Assembly: GCA_003476595.1 (NCBI GenBank)
Contig: DMTU01000197.1
Coordinates: forward strand, 5,318 to 11,310
Length of the DNA: 5,993 bases
Direction of reading: 5' to 3'
DNA from: Acidimicrobiaceae bacterium
Lineage (GTDB): Bacteria; Actinomycetota; Acidimicrobiia; Acidimicrobiales; Salinilacustritrichaceae
Part shown: one piece after another, positions 1 to 4,873 of the stretch
Layout: every line of letters begins with the position of its first letter
How positions within the stretch are numbered: position 1 is the first letter of the stretch
Program-made: the position numbers and the translations under genes
The notes under the pieces: model-generated
What the model saw: the letters and a program-made list of their open reading frames with translations, nothing else
Databases searched by the model: none
Told to the model about the DNA's origin: nothing

Positions 1-24
1 CGAAGGCCGGCGTGGCGCTCCTAC

Positions 25-53
25 TATTGTTCTGCAAGTCACTAGAAGAACGG
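25..53 (+). promoter_or_regulatory. Putative promoter/operator module of the RIC gene
   Basis: This stretch holds TATTGT (25-30, a plausible -10 box) running into GTTCT (29-33), then seven bases, ACTAGA (41-46), two bases and AAC (49-51). The same elements with identical spacing occur before the suf operon at 4874-4902, matching at 19 of 29 positions. Within it TTCT (30-33) and AGAA (44-47) form a weak dyad separated by ten bases. I infer a shared operator for a regulator that responds to Fe-S status, NO or redox. No convincing -35 box is visible. Confidence 0.45.
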
Positions 54-63
54 CCTGCCGTTC
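48..63. repeat. 16-bp perfect inverted repeat before the RIC ribosome binding site
   Basis: GAACGGC and GCCGTTC are separated by CT, a perfect 7-2-7 dyad. It lies immediately before the ribosome binding site AAGGAG (66-71). It could be a second operator or, in RNA, a small 5'-leader hairpin next to the ribosome binding site. A two-base loop is too tight for a full-length hairpin, so a DNA-binding site is slightly more likely. Confidence 0.4.
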
Positions 64-75
64 GGAAGGAGCGCC

Positions 76-780
76 ATGACCACCCTCGACGCCTCACGCG
101 GTCAGCTCGATCGGACGCTGGGGGACCTGGTCGCCGAGCGCCCCGCCCGGGCCCGGGTCTTCGAGCGGTTCGGCATCGACTACTGCTGCCACGGGCAGCG
201 CACCCTGGTCGACGCCGCGGGAGCGGCCGGGCTCGACCCCGTCGCGGTGGCCGACGAGCTCGACGCCGTCGTCGATGACGCCGGTGCCGACGTGGACCGG
301 CTCGAACCGGTGGCCCTCGTCGACCACATCGTGGACACCCACCACCGCTACCTCCACGAGGAGCTGCCGCTCCTGGTCGCGCTCGCGGCGAAGGTGCGCG
401 ACGTCCACGGCTCCCGTCACCCGGAGCTGGCGCGCGTCGCCGCTCTCGTCACCGAGATCCACGACGACCTCCTCCCCCACCTCGCCAAGGAGGAGCAGAT
501 CCTGTTCCCGGCGATCACGGCGTGGTCCGACGGGCAGCGGTCGTTCCCGTTCGGGACGCTGTCCAACCCGGTCCGGATGCTGATGACCGAGCACGACCGC
601 GCCGGTGAGCTGCTGGAGGACCTGCGAGCGGTGACCGACGGCTACCAGCCGCCGGCCGACGGCTGCGCCAGCTACGTCTCGCTGTACGAGCGGCTGGAGC
701 ACCTGGAGCTGGACACCCACCGGCACGTCCACCTCGAGAACAACGTCCTGTTCCCGGCGGTCACGCCCGACGGGTCGTGA
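76..780 (+). CDS. Iron-sulfur cluster repair di-iron protein, RIC/YtfE/ScdA family
   Basis: This cytoplasmic di-iron protein is expected to help repair Fe-S clusters damaged by nitric oxide or oxidants. The 234 residues show the usual two-part layout at full length. The N-terminal DUF542 (ScdA_N) domain carries FGIDYCCHG at 32-40 with the Cys37-Cys38 pair. A hemerythrin-like bundle follows. By alignment from memory with E. coli YtfE, the six iron ligands are kept: His90, His135 and Glu139 (HLAKEEQILFP), His173 (TEHDRAGELL), and His217 and Glu221 (HVHLENNVLFP). The ATG at 76 follows AAGGAG with a four-base spacer. The gene ends 13 bases before the next ORF, so the two are probably cotranscribed. 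The upstream region shares a module with the suf operon. The family assignment is firm; NO-linked repair is inferred from it. Confidence 0.95.
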   Translation: MTTLDASRGQLDRTLGDLVAERPARARVFERFGIDYCCHGQRTLVDAAGAAGLDPVAVADELDAVVDDAGADVDRLEPVALVDHIVDTHHRYLHEELPLLVALAAKVRDVHGSRHPELARVAALVTEIHDDLLPHLAKEEQILFPAITAWSDGQRSFPFGTLSNPVRMLMTEHDRAGELLEDLRAVTDGYQPPADGCASYVSLYERLEHLELDTHRHVHLENNVLFPAVTPDGS

Positions 781-793
781 CCCGCGCCGGACG

Positions 794-1141
794 ATGAGCG
801 AGCCACCCCGCCAGCTGGACCTGCTCGACGCGGCACGCGCCGTGCAGCGGGCCGCGACCGACGGCGACATCGACACCCTCCACGGCGAGGTGTGCCGCCT
901 CCGGAACGCTCTCGTCGAGCACGTGGCCGGCTGCGACCTGGGTGACGACGGAGGTGTGCAGCGCCGGTTGGCGCGGCACGGGCAGCAGCGGCTGCTGCAC
1001 TTCATCGACGAGCTCCTCTCGACCACCCACGAGAGCGCCGAGAGCTGCACGTGCCTGGTCCGCGGTGCCGAGCTGCGGTCGTTGCTGATCCGCCAGCTCC
1101 GGTTGGAGGCCGTGGCCTCCACGAGCGAGGCGCTCCGCTAG
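794..1141 (+). CDS. Small His/Cys-rich helical protein of unknown function, downstream of RIC
   Basis: I do not recognise this family. The 115 residues look almost wholly helical, with no signal peptide or membrane segment. They are rich in possible metal ligands: His30, His43, His62, His69 and His79, and Cys34, Cys47, Cys85 and Cys87 (the last two as CTC). Spaced His residues in helices suggest a divergent or degenerate hemerythrin-like bundle, but the HxxxExxLFP signatures are absent. Codons are strongly G/C at the third position, supporting a real gene. It starts 13 bases after the RIC stop with only a weak GGA as ribosome binding site, so translation may depend on the upstream gene. Its TAG shares the CTAG at 1138-1141 with the convergent hemerythrin. 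A role next to RIC, such as a partner or iron handling, is guesswork. Confidence 0.75.
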   Translation: MSEPPRQLDLLDAARAVQRAATDGDIDTLHGEVCRLRNALVEHVAGCDLGDDGGVQRRLARHGQQRLLHFIDELLSTTHESAESCTCLVRGAELRSLLIRQLRLEAVASTSEALR

Positions 1142-1150
1142 GACGAGCGC
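1130..1150. terminator. Inverted repeat around overlapping convergent stops; possible bidirectional terminator
   Basis: GCGCTC (1130-1135) and GAGCGC (1145-1150) form a perfect 6-bp stem. The nine-base loop contains CTAG (1138-1141). That CTAG supplies the TAG stop of the plus-strand gene (1139-1141) and of the minus-strand hemerythrin (1138-1140). There is no U-tract, so termination is only inferred from position. The ancestral marR/globin junction had the same plan. Confidence 0.4.
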
Positions 1151-1575
1151 TCGAGCTCGAGGTGGATCCGGTCCCAGGCGGCATCGTCCAGCACCTGGTG
1201 CGCGGCCGGGAACAGGTCGTACTCCTCCCGGTGGATGTGGGCCTCGAGCCGGCGGAGGGCGGTGGCCAGCTCGACCGGGTCGACATCGGGGGCGCCGGCG
1301 GCCCTCCGCAGGACCGCGTCGACGTCCTCGTGCTCGGCCTCCATGGCGTCCGTCGGGACCCCGGCGAGGGCCAGCTCGGGGTAGAGCGCCGCCTCCTCGA
1401 GCCGGCCGTGCTCCTCGAGCACGTCGACCAGCTCACCGGCCAGCACCATGCGGCGGTCGGCATCCCCGGAGTCGGTCGCCGTCCGCAGGCCGTGGACCCC
1501 GGTGAGGATGCGCTCGTGGTCAGCGCCGAGATGTGCCAGCAGCGGTCTGGTCCGGCAGTCGCAGTAGTCGCACAC
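1138..1575 (-). CDS. Hemerythrin domain protein with N-terminal CxxCxC motif
   Basis: Hemerythrins are small four-helix bundles whose di-iron site binds O2 or NO. The 145 residues begin MCDYCDCR, a Cys cluster (Cys2, Cys5, Cys7) that I recall at the start of related actinobacterial proteins. Likely iron ligands are His20, His56 and Glu60 (HGRLEEAALYP), His82 (EAEHEDVD), and His113 and Glu117 (HIHREEYDLFP). I chose the GTG at 1575 because AGGAGGTGA lies just before it at good spacing. The longer open frame back to 1674 adds a Pro/Ala-rich, unconserved-looking extension. It lies 73 bases downstream of the ClC gene on the same strand, so cotranscription is likely. The Cys cluster could bind metal or act as a redox switch. 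The exact role (O2 or NO sensing, iron storage) cannot be read from sequence. Confidence 0.85.
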   Translation of the reverse strand: MCDYCDCRTRPLLAHLGADHERILTGVHGLRTATDSGDADRRMVLAGELVDVLEEHGRLEEAALYPELALAGVPTDAMEAEHEDVDAVLRRAAGAPDVDPVELATALRRLEAHIHREEYDLFPAAHQVLDDAAWDRIHLELERSS

Positions 1576-1648
1576 CGGAGTCACCTCCTCGTCGACGTCC
1601 CGGCCGCCCAGCATGCCGGGCCAGGCGGCGGCTGCGTCGGTGCGGGGT

Positions 1649-2881
1649 TCAGGCGGCCGCGGTGCTCGGGGCACGCTGGCGCTGGCTGGCGATCAGGTTC
1701 ACCTGGTTGGTCAGGATCATGGCGCCGACGGCGGCGAGCGTCGTCGACGGCAGCAGCTGGAGGCCGGCCATCTTGGCGATCACGAGGGTGCTGCCGACCG
1801 GCGTCTTGGTGACGCCGACGTTCGTGGCCACCATGCACGCTGCCATCAGCACCGTCGCGTCGACCGACGGGACGGCGATGTGGATCAGCTGTCCGGCGGT
1901 CGCGCCGACGAAGAAGAGCGGGATGATGAACCCGCCCCGCCAGCCGGTGGCGAGGCACACGGCGCTGGCCAGGAGCTTGGCCACCAGGGCGGCGGCGAGC
2001 GTGGACGCCGGCCACGTGCCCATGCCGAGCACCGAGATCTGGGCCTCACCGAAGGTCAGCGCGGCCGAGGACCAGATGGTGAGGAGGCCGAGCACCACAC
2101 CGCCCGCCGCCGGCCGCAGGAGCCCGGGGACGAGCACGGCCAGCCGGCGGAGCGCGCCGACCAGCAGCGTGAAGACCGTCGCCAGTGCCGAGCCCACGAC
2201 CGCGGCGACGCCGCCCCAGAGCAGGTCGGACGTGGAGACGTCGACCGCAGCGGGAAGGTCGATGAGCGGCCCGTAGCCGACGCCCTCCAGTCCGATGAAC
2301 ACGGCGAAGCCGATCAGCGCGCCTCCGAGGGCGGGCAGGAGCGCCTCGTAGTACTCGAGGCCGCGGCGGTGGAGGATCTCGAGGGCGAAGACGGCCGATC
2401 CCAGCGGCGCGCCGAACAGCACCGCGAAGGCAGAGGCCATGCCGCAGATCGCCAGGACCCGCATCTGCTCGGTGGTCAAGGCCCGGCTGCGGCCGGCGAG
2501 CGCCCCGATCGTGCCGGCGGTCTGCACGAGCGGCGCCTCCGGCCCGAGCGCGCTGCCGGCGGCGATGCCGAGCAGCGATGCCGGCAGCAGCGAGCGGAGC
2601 GAGCGCACGTCGTTGCCGCTGCCGGAGACGTGGATGTTGTCGACGAGCAGCTCGACGTCGCCGGGATCGCCGAGCGCCTTGATCAGCAACCCGATCACCC
2701 CGCCGACCGCGACGAGCACGAGGAGCTGGGTGTGCCAGCTGCCGAACTGCTCGGGGGCGAGGAAGGACTCGAGCGCGTGGAGGGCGCTGATGTAGGCGGC
2801 ACCCACCAGGCCGCCGGCGACCCCGACCAGCGCGATCAGCGCGCCGAGGTGGCGGTCGATGTGGGGGAAGTTCTCGTGCAC
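1649..2881 (-). CDS. ClC-family chloride channel or H+/Cl- antiporter
   Basis: This integral membrane protein moves chloride (or another small anion) across the cytoplasmic membrane. From the GTG at 2881 it is 410 residues, with many hydrophobic segments starting near residue 14. ClC signatures are GPEAP at 113-117 (usual GREGP), with the gating glutamate kept as Glu115, and GGFIIP near 315-321 (the GxFxP filter). The first filter motif reads SGSGND, not GSGIP. In the helix matching E. coli APLAGILFIIEEM the sequence is APLGSAVFALEIL, so the inner proton glutamate (Glu203 in ClC-ec1) appears to be Ile. There is no CBS domain. The start is uncertain: the frame stays open to 2959, with GTGs at 2914 and 2881. 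I prefer 2881 because TACGAT lies six bases before it (leaderless pattern) and the dyad then stays outside the coding region. It is divergent from marR and probably cotranscribed with the hemerythrin. Confidence 0.9.
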   Translation of the reverse strand: MHENFPHIDRHLGALIALVGVAGGLVGAAYISALHALESFLAPEQFGSWHTQLLVLVAVGGVIGLLIKALGDPGDVELLVDNIHVSGSGNDVRSLRSLLPASLLGIAAGSALGPEAPLVQTAGTIGALAGRSRALTTEQMRVLAICGMASAFAVLFGAPLGSAVFALEILHRRGLEYYEALLPALGGALIGFAVFIGLEGVGYGPLIDLPAAVDVSTSDLLWGGVAAVVGSALATVFTLLVGALRRLAVLVPGLLRPAAGGVVLGLLTIWSSAALTFGEAQISVLGMGTWPASTLAAALVAKLLASAVCLATGWRGGFIIPLFFVGATAGQLIHIAVPSVDATVLMAACMVATNVGVTKTPVGSTLVIAKMAGLQLLPSTTLAAVGAMILTNQVNLIASQRQRAPSTAAA

Positions 2882-2927
2882 CAAAACATCGTAGAGCGAT
2901 GTATTCGCGATCACGTAGCGTGGCTGG
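2882..2927. promoter_or_regulatory. Divergent, apparently leaderless promoters of the ClC and marR genes
   Basis: Neither gene has a ribosome binding site. On the minus strand TACGAT (2893-2888) ends six bases before the ClC GTG at 2881. On the plus strand TAGCGT (2916-2921) ends six bases before the marR GTG at 2928. Both fit the TANNNT -10 box of leaderless actinobacterial messages starting at the GTG. No clear -35 boxes are seen. Confidence 0.45.
2886..2902. promoter_or_regulatory. Probable MarR operator (17-bp dyad)
   Basis: ACATCG and CGATGT are separated by TAGAG, giving a perfect 6-5-6 inverted repeat. It overlaps the proposed -10 box of the ClC gene and lies where the -35 region of marR should be. 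MarR dimers typically bind dyads of this size in the divergent region next to their own gene. I infer that the regulator represses itself and the ClC-hemerythrin pair. Confidence 0.6.
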
Positions 2928-3347
2928 GTGGCCGAGGACGACGACGCGACGCTCGGCACCAGGGACTACCGCACCCTGGCCCGCTTCCGGCGTGAGCTCC
3001 GTGCGTTCCTGCACTTCTCCGAGGAGGCGGCGAGGGCCGAGGGCCTGACCCCGGCGCAGCACCAGCTGCTCCTGGCCGTCCGGGGCCACCCGGCCGACGG
3101 GCCGCCCTCCATCAGCGAGGTGGCCGAGGCGCTGCGGCTCAAGACCCACTCGGTGGGCGGCCTGGTCGACCGCGCCGAGGAGGGCGGTCTCGTGGCGAGC
3201 CACGTCGACCCCGCCGACGGACGGCGCCGGCTGATCGAGGTGACGCCGGCCGGCGAGGGGATCCTCGAGCGGCTGTCGGCCCTGCACCGCCGCGAGCTGC
3301 GACGCTTCCGCGACGAGATGGGCGCGCTGCTCGAGGACCTCGACTAG
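2928..3347 (+). CDS. MarR-family winged-helix transcriptional regulator
   Basis: This is a 139-residue cytoplasmic DNA-binding repressor of the usual MarR length. Helices at about 11-55 (including LTPAQHQLLLAVRGHP) lead into the winged helix-turn-helix at about 61-105: SISEVAEALRLKTHSVGGLVDRAEE, then the wing DPADGRRR at 94-101. A C-terminal dimerisation helix ends in LLEDLD. It starts at GTG with no ribosome binding site. It is divergent from the ClC gene across a 46-base region with a perfect dyad, the classic layout of a local autorepressor. There is no Cys, so a thiol redox switch of the OhrR type is unlikely; the ligand is unknown. Its TAG stop lies inside the left copy of the target duplication of the IS, and the protein is unaltered by the insertion. 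Confidence 0.9.
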   Translation: MAEDDDATLGTRDYRTLARFRRELRAFLHFSEEAARAEGLTPAQHQLLLAVRGHPADGPPSISEVAEALRLKTHSVGGLVDRAEEGGLVASHVDPADGRRRLIEVTPAGEGILERLSALHRRELRRFRDEMGALLEDLD

Positions 3348-3348
3348 C
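3343..3348. repeat. Left target-site duplication of the IS481 element (ACTAGC)
   Basis: ACTAGC here matches ACTAGC at 4398-4403 exactly and fits the NCTAGN six-base target known for IS481. The CTAG within it provides the stop codon of marR (TAG, 3345-3347, +) and of the transposase (complement of 3344-3346). Confidence 0.92.
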
Positions 3349-4297
3349 TGTTGTAGCCAGCCAGGTTGTTGACGCGGCTCGCGGGTGGGCCGTCGATGGC
3401 GGTGTGGTGGCGGTGATGGTTGTAGCGATGCAGCCAGGGGTCAAGCGCCCGGGCCCTCGAGGCTTCTGACTTCCACACCCGCGCGTAGGCCCACTCGTCG
3501 AGCAGGGTCCGGTTGAACCGCTCCACTTTCCCGTTGGTCGCTGGCGAGTAGGGCTTGGTGCGGGTGTGCACGATGCCGAGCTCGGCGCAGCGGTCACGCC
3601 ACGGGATGGATCGGTAGCCGTTGCCGTTGTCGGTCAGGATCCGCTCGATCGTGATGCCCTGTTCGGCGAACCAGGCGACTGCTCGATCGAGGAACGCGAC
3701 GCAGTTGATCGTGTTCTCGGTGCCGGCGAACTCGCTGTAGGCCAGCCGGGAGTACGCGTCGATGGCGGTGTGCACGTGGGTGTAGCCGCCGCCTTGTTTG
3801 CTCATCGACCCGTTCCGGGTGCCGGCACGGCCATGGACCTTGTGGCCGCCGCCGTTGGGCACTCGGGCCAGCTTCTTCACGTCGATGTGGACCAGCTCGC
3901 CGCAACGCGATGTCTCGATCCGACGGATCACGCGGCCGGTCGGGCGGTCCATCCACCGGAGACGGTTGACGCCGTGGCGGACCAGGACTCGATGCACGGT
4001 TGAGGCGGGCACACCGACGATGCCGGCCAAGCGGGCGGGGCCGAGCTTGCGGGACTGACGCAACGCCACGATCCGCCTCTCAACCTTCGCCGGCGTCTGG
4101 TGCGGGCACGACCTGGGCCGAGACGACCGATCCTCGAGTCCGACCAGGCCGTGTTCGCGGAAGCGGTTCCACCACTTCGACGCTGTCTGGCGCGAGACGT
4201 TCATCGACTCCGCAGCAGCGGTGATCGTCCACCCAGACGCGATCCGTTGGCAGAGCCGGAGCCGACCCTGTGGCGTGAGAGGAGCGTTAGCGTGCAC
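3344..4297 (-). CDS. IS481-family DDE transposase
   Basis: This enzyme cuts and joins the ends of its element. From the GTG at 4297 it has 317 residues and opens MHANAPLTPQGR, a typical IS481 start. I chose this start because AGGAGG (4308-4303) precedes it by five bases; the frame is open back to 4360 but without support. The N-terminal helix-turn-helix domain lies at about 8-60 (ITAAAESMNVSRQTASKWWNRFREHG). The rve/DDE core has Asp139 (HIDVKKL), Asp223 (TDNGNGYR) and Glu259 (NGKVERFNRTL), with 35 residues between the last two. The frame is intact, so the enzyme is probably active. Oddly, the reading frame runs through the IS tip and its stop codon lies in the flanking target duplication. The leader can fold into a hairpin covering the ribosome binding site. 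Confidence 0.95.
   Translation of the reverse strand: MHANAPLTPQGRLRLCQRIASGWTITAAAESMNVSRQTASKWWNRFREHGLVGLEDRSSRPRSCPHQTPAKVERRIVALRQSRKLGPARLAGIVGVPASTVHRVLVRHGVNRLRWMDRPTGRVIRRIETSRCGELVHIDVKKLARVPNGGGHKVHGRAGTRNGSMSKQGGGYTHVHTAIDAYSRLAYSEFAGTENTINCVAFLDRAVAWFAEQGITIERILTDNGNGYRSIPWRDRCAELGIVHTRTKPYSPATNGKVERFNRTLLDEWAYARVWKSEASRARALDPWLHRYNHHRHHTAIDGPPASRVNNLAGYNS
3349..3374 (+). repeat. Left terminal inverted repeat of the IS481 element
   Basis: Read inward, the first 12 bases (TGTTGTAGCCAG) and bases 17-26 (GTTGTTGACG) match the right end. Bases 13, 14 and 16 differ, giving 23 of 26 matches. On the minus strand it also encodes the last residues of the transposase. Confidence 0.9.
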
Positions 4298-4299
4298 CC

Positions 4300-4358
4300 G
4301 AGCCTCCTGTTGGTGAGGGTGTTGCCGTTGAACAGCTCCACACTCACCCAGGAGGCTC
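4300..4358 (-). promoter_or_regulatory. Leader hairpin hiding the transposase ribosome binding site
   Basis: GAGCCTCCTG (4300-4309) and CAGGAGGCTC (4349-4358) are perfect 10-bp arms. Further pairing continues inside: GGTGAG at 4312-4317 with CTCACC at 4343-4348, after a two-base bulge, then a mismatch and three more pairs. In minus-strand RNA the downstream arm contains the AGGAGG used by the transposase. Only transcripts starting upstream of 4358 contain both arms, so readthrough RNA would have the site masked. This resembles protection known for IS10 and IS50. Confidence 0.7.
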
Positions 4359-4371
4359 ACTCACGCACGGA

Positions 4372-4397
4372 CGTCAACAACGTCCCTGGCTACAACA
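4372..4397 (-). repeat. Right terminal inverted repeat of the IS481 element
   Basis: Read inward on the minus strand it starts TGTTGTAGCCAG and matches the left end at 23 of 26 positions. TTGACG at its inner edge resembles a -35 box pointing at the transposase, but no matching -10 box is seen at the right distance. Confidence 0.9.
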
Positions 4398-4403
4398 ACT
4401 AGC
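4398..4403. repeat. Right target-site duplication of the IS481 element (ACTAGC)
   Basis: This is an exact copy of 3343-3348. The complement of 4399-4401 is the TAG stop of the globin gene, so the duplication preserved that stop. Confidence 0.92.
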
Positions 4404-4839
4404 GCGAGGTCGGGGTGGTGACCGGGTGGTCGATCGCCACGGCCTCCCCGACCAGCTGCTCGCTGTGCACCCGGGCGACGGCGTCGGCCAGCTCGCGTGC
4501 CCGGTCGGCACGGGGGCCGACCCACCCGAGCTCGATCGTCTCGTGGAAAAGGGTGAGCCACCGCCGGAAGTGGGGGGGCGTGAACGGTGCGCGAGCGTGG
4601 ATCTCGGCGTGTGAGCGGAACGGGTTGCCGGCGTAGCCGGGCTCGCCGATCAGGGCCCGGGCCCAGAACGCGGTCAGCTTCGGCAGGTGCTCGGACCAGT
4701 CCACCTCGGCCACGTCCTCGAAGACGGGTCCGAGGAGGTCGTCCATGGCGACGTCGGCGTAGAAGCGCCGGACCATCTCGGCGATCTCCTCCACGGAGTC
4801 GAGGTCCTGGGTGGGGCGGGGTCGGGGGGTGTCTCGCAC
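4399..4839 (-). CDS. Group III truncated hemoglobin
   Basis: This is a heme protein of the small 2-on-2 globin class, cytoplasmic, binding O2 or NO. The 146 residues match group III features. By alignment from memory with Campylobacter Ctb, these are Tyr27 (B10, in RRFYADV), Phe40 in LLGPVF, His51 (E7, in DWSEH), FWARALIGEPGYAGNPF, the proximal His77 (F8, GNPFRSH) and Trp94 (G8, HFRRWL). The GTG at 4839 follows AGGAG with a seven-base spacer. It is divergent from the membrane protein-sufB operon, and the dyad at 4880-4895 could control both. NO or oxidative stress is a reasonable context given RIC and SufB nearby, but group III functions are poorly defined. Its stop lies in the right target duplication of the IS, and its transcription points into the transposase. 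Confidence 0.92.
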   Translation of the reverse strand: MRDTPRPRPTQDLDSVEEIAEMVRRFYADVAMDDLLGPVFEDVAEVDWSEHLPKLTAFWARALIGEPGYAGNPFRSHAEIHARAPFTPPHFRRWLTLFHETIELGWVGPRADRARELADAVARVHSEQLVGEAVAIDHPVTTPTSR

Positions 4840-4873
4840 GGGCTTGCTCCTGCCGGGTTCGATCGTGATGAGA

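Larger units (their letters stand above)
3349..4397 (-). mobile_element. Complete IS481-family insertion sequence, 1049 bp
   Basis: The element begins TGTTGTAGCCAG and ends CTGGCTACAACA, with imperfect inverted repeats at both ends and a perfect 6-bp target duplication outside. It carries one transposase gene with an intact DDE triad, and its length is typical of the family. By eye it is less GC-rich than its flanks, which suggests recent arrival. It sits between the convergent marR and globin genes without changing either protein. It is oriented so that transcription from the globin gene runs into the transposase. Confidence 0.93.

Noticed and set aside
94..1122. Minus-strand open frame of 342 residues over the RIC gene and its neighbour
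   Set aside because: It is the antisense shadow of two genes with strong family or codon support. Its translation is low-complexity and matches no family I know.
1601..1630. GC-rich inverted repeat (GCCGCC with GGCGGC) between the ClC gene and the hemerythrin
   Set aside because: Short arms with a 16-base loop are expected by chance in sequence this GC-rich, and there is no U-tract, so I do not call a terminator.
1576..1674. N-terminal extension of the hemerythrin to a start at 1674
   Set aside because: The extension is Pro/Ala/Arg-rich and would overlap the end of the ClC gene. A near-perfect ribosome binding site supports GTG at 1575, giving the usual MCDYC start.
2882..2959. Longer ClC N-terminus starting at 2959 or 2914
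   Set aside because: It would overlap the start of marR (2959) or place the operator dyad inside the coding region (2914). The added residues resemble no ClC N-terminus. I cannot fully exclude 2914.
1613..2995. Plus-strand open frame of 460 residues across the ClC gene
   Set aside because: It is antisense to a clear ClC membrane protein, and its Gly/Arg/Asp-rich translation is typical of GC-rich shadow frames.
4298..4360. Transposase start at 4360
   Set aside because: The extra 21 residues would be encoded by the leader hairpin. AGGAGG before the GTG at 4297 and the MHANAPLTP start are much better support.
4100..4402. Plus-strand open frame of 100 residues running out through the right end of the IS
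   Set aside because: It is antisense to the transposase and leader, has no ribosome binding site, and resembles no known protein.
3344..4402. A 4-bp target duplication (CTAG) with the IS ends one base further out
   Set aside because: This would make the terminal bases of the two ends differ (C and T), while the 6-bp reading ACTAGC is perfect, leaves TGT...ACA ends and matches the NCTAGN target known for IS481.
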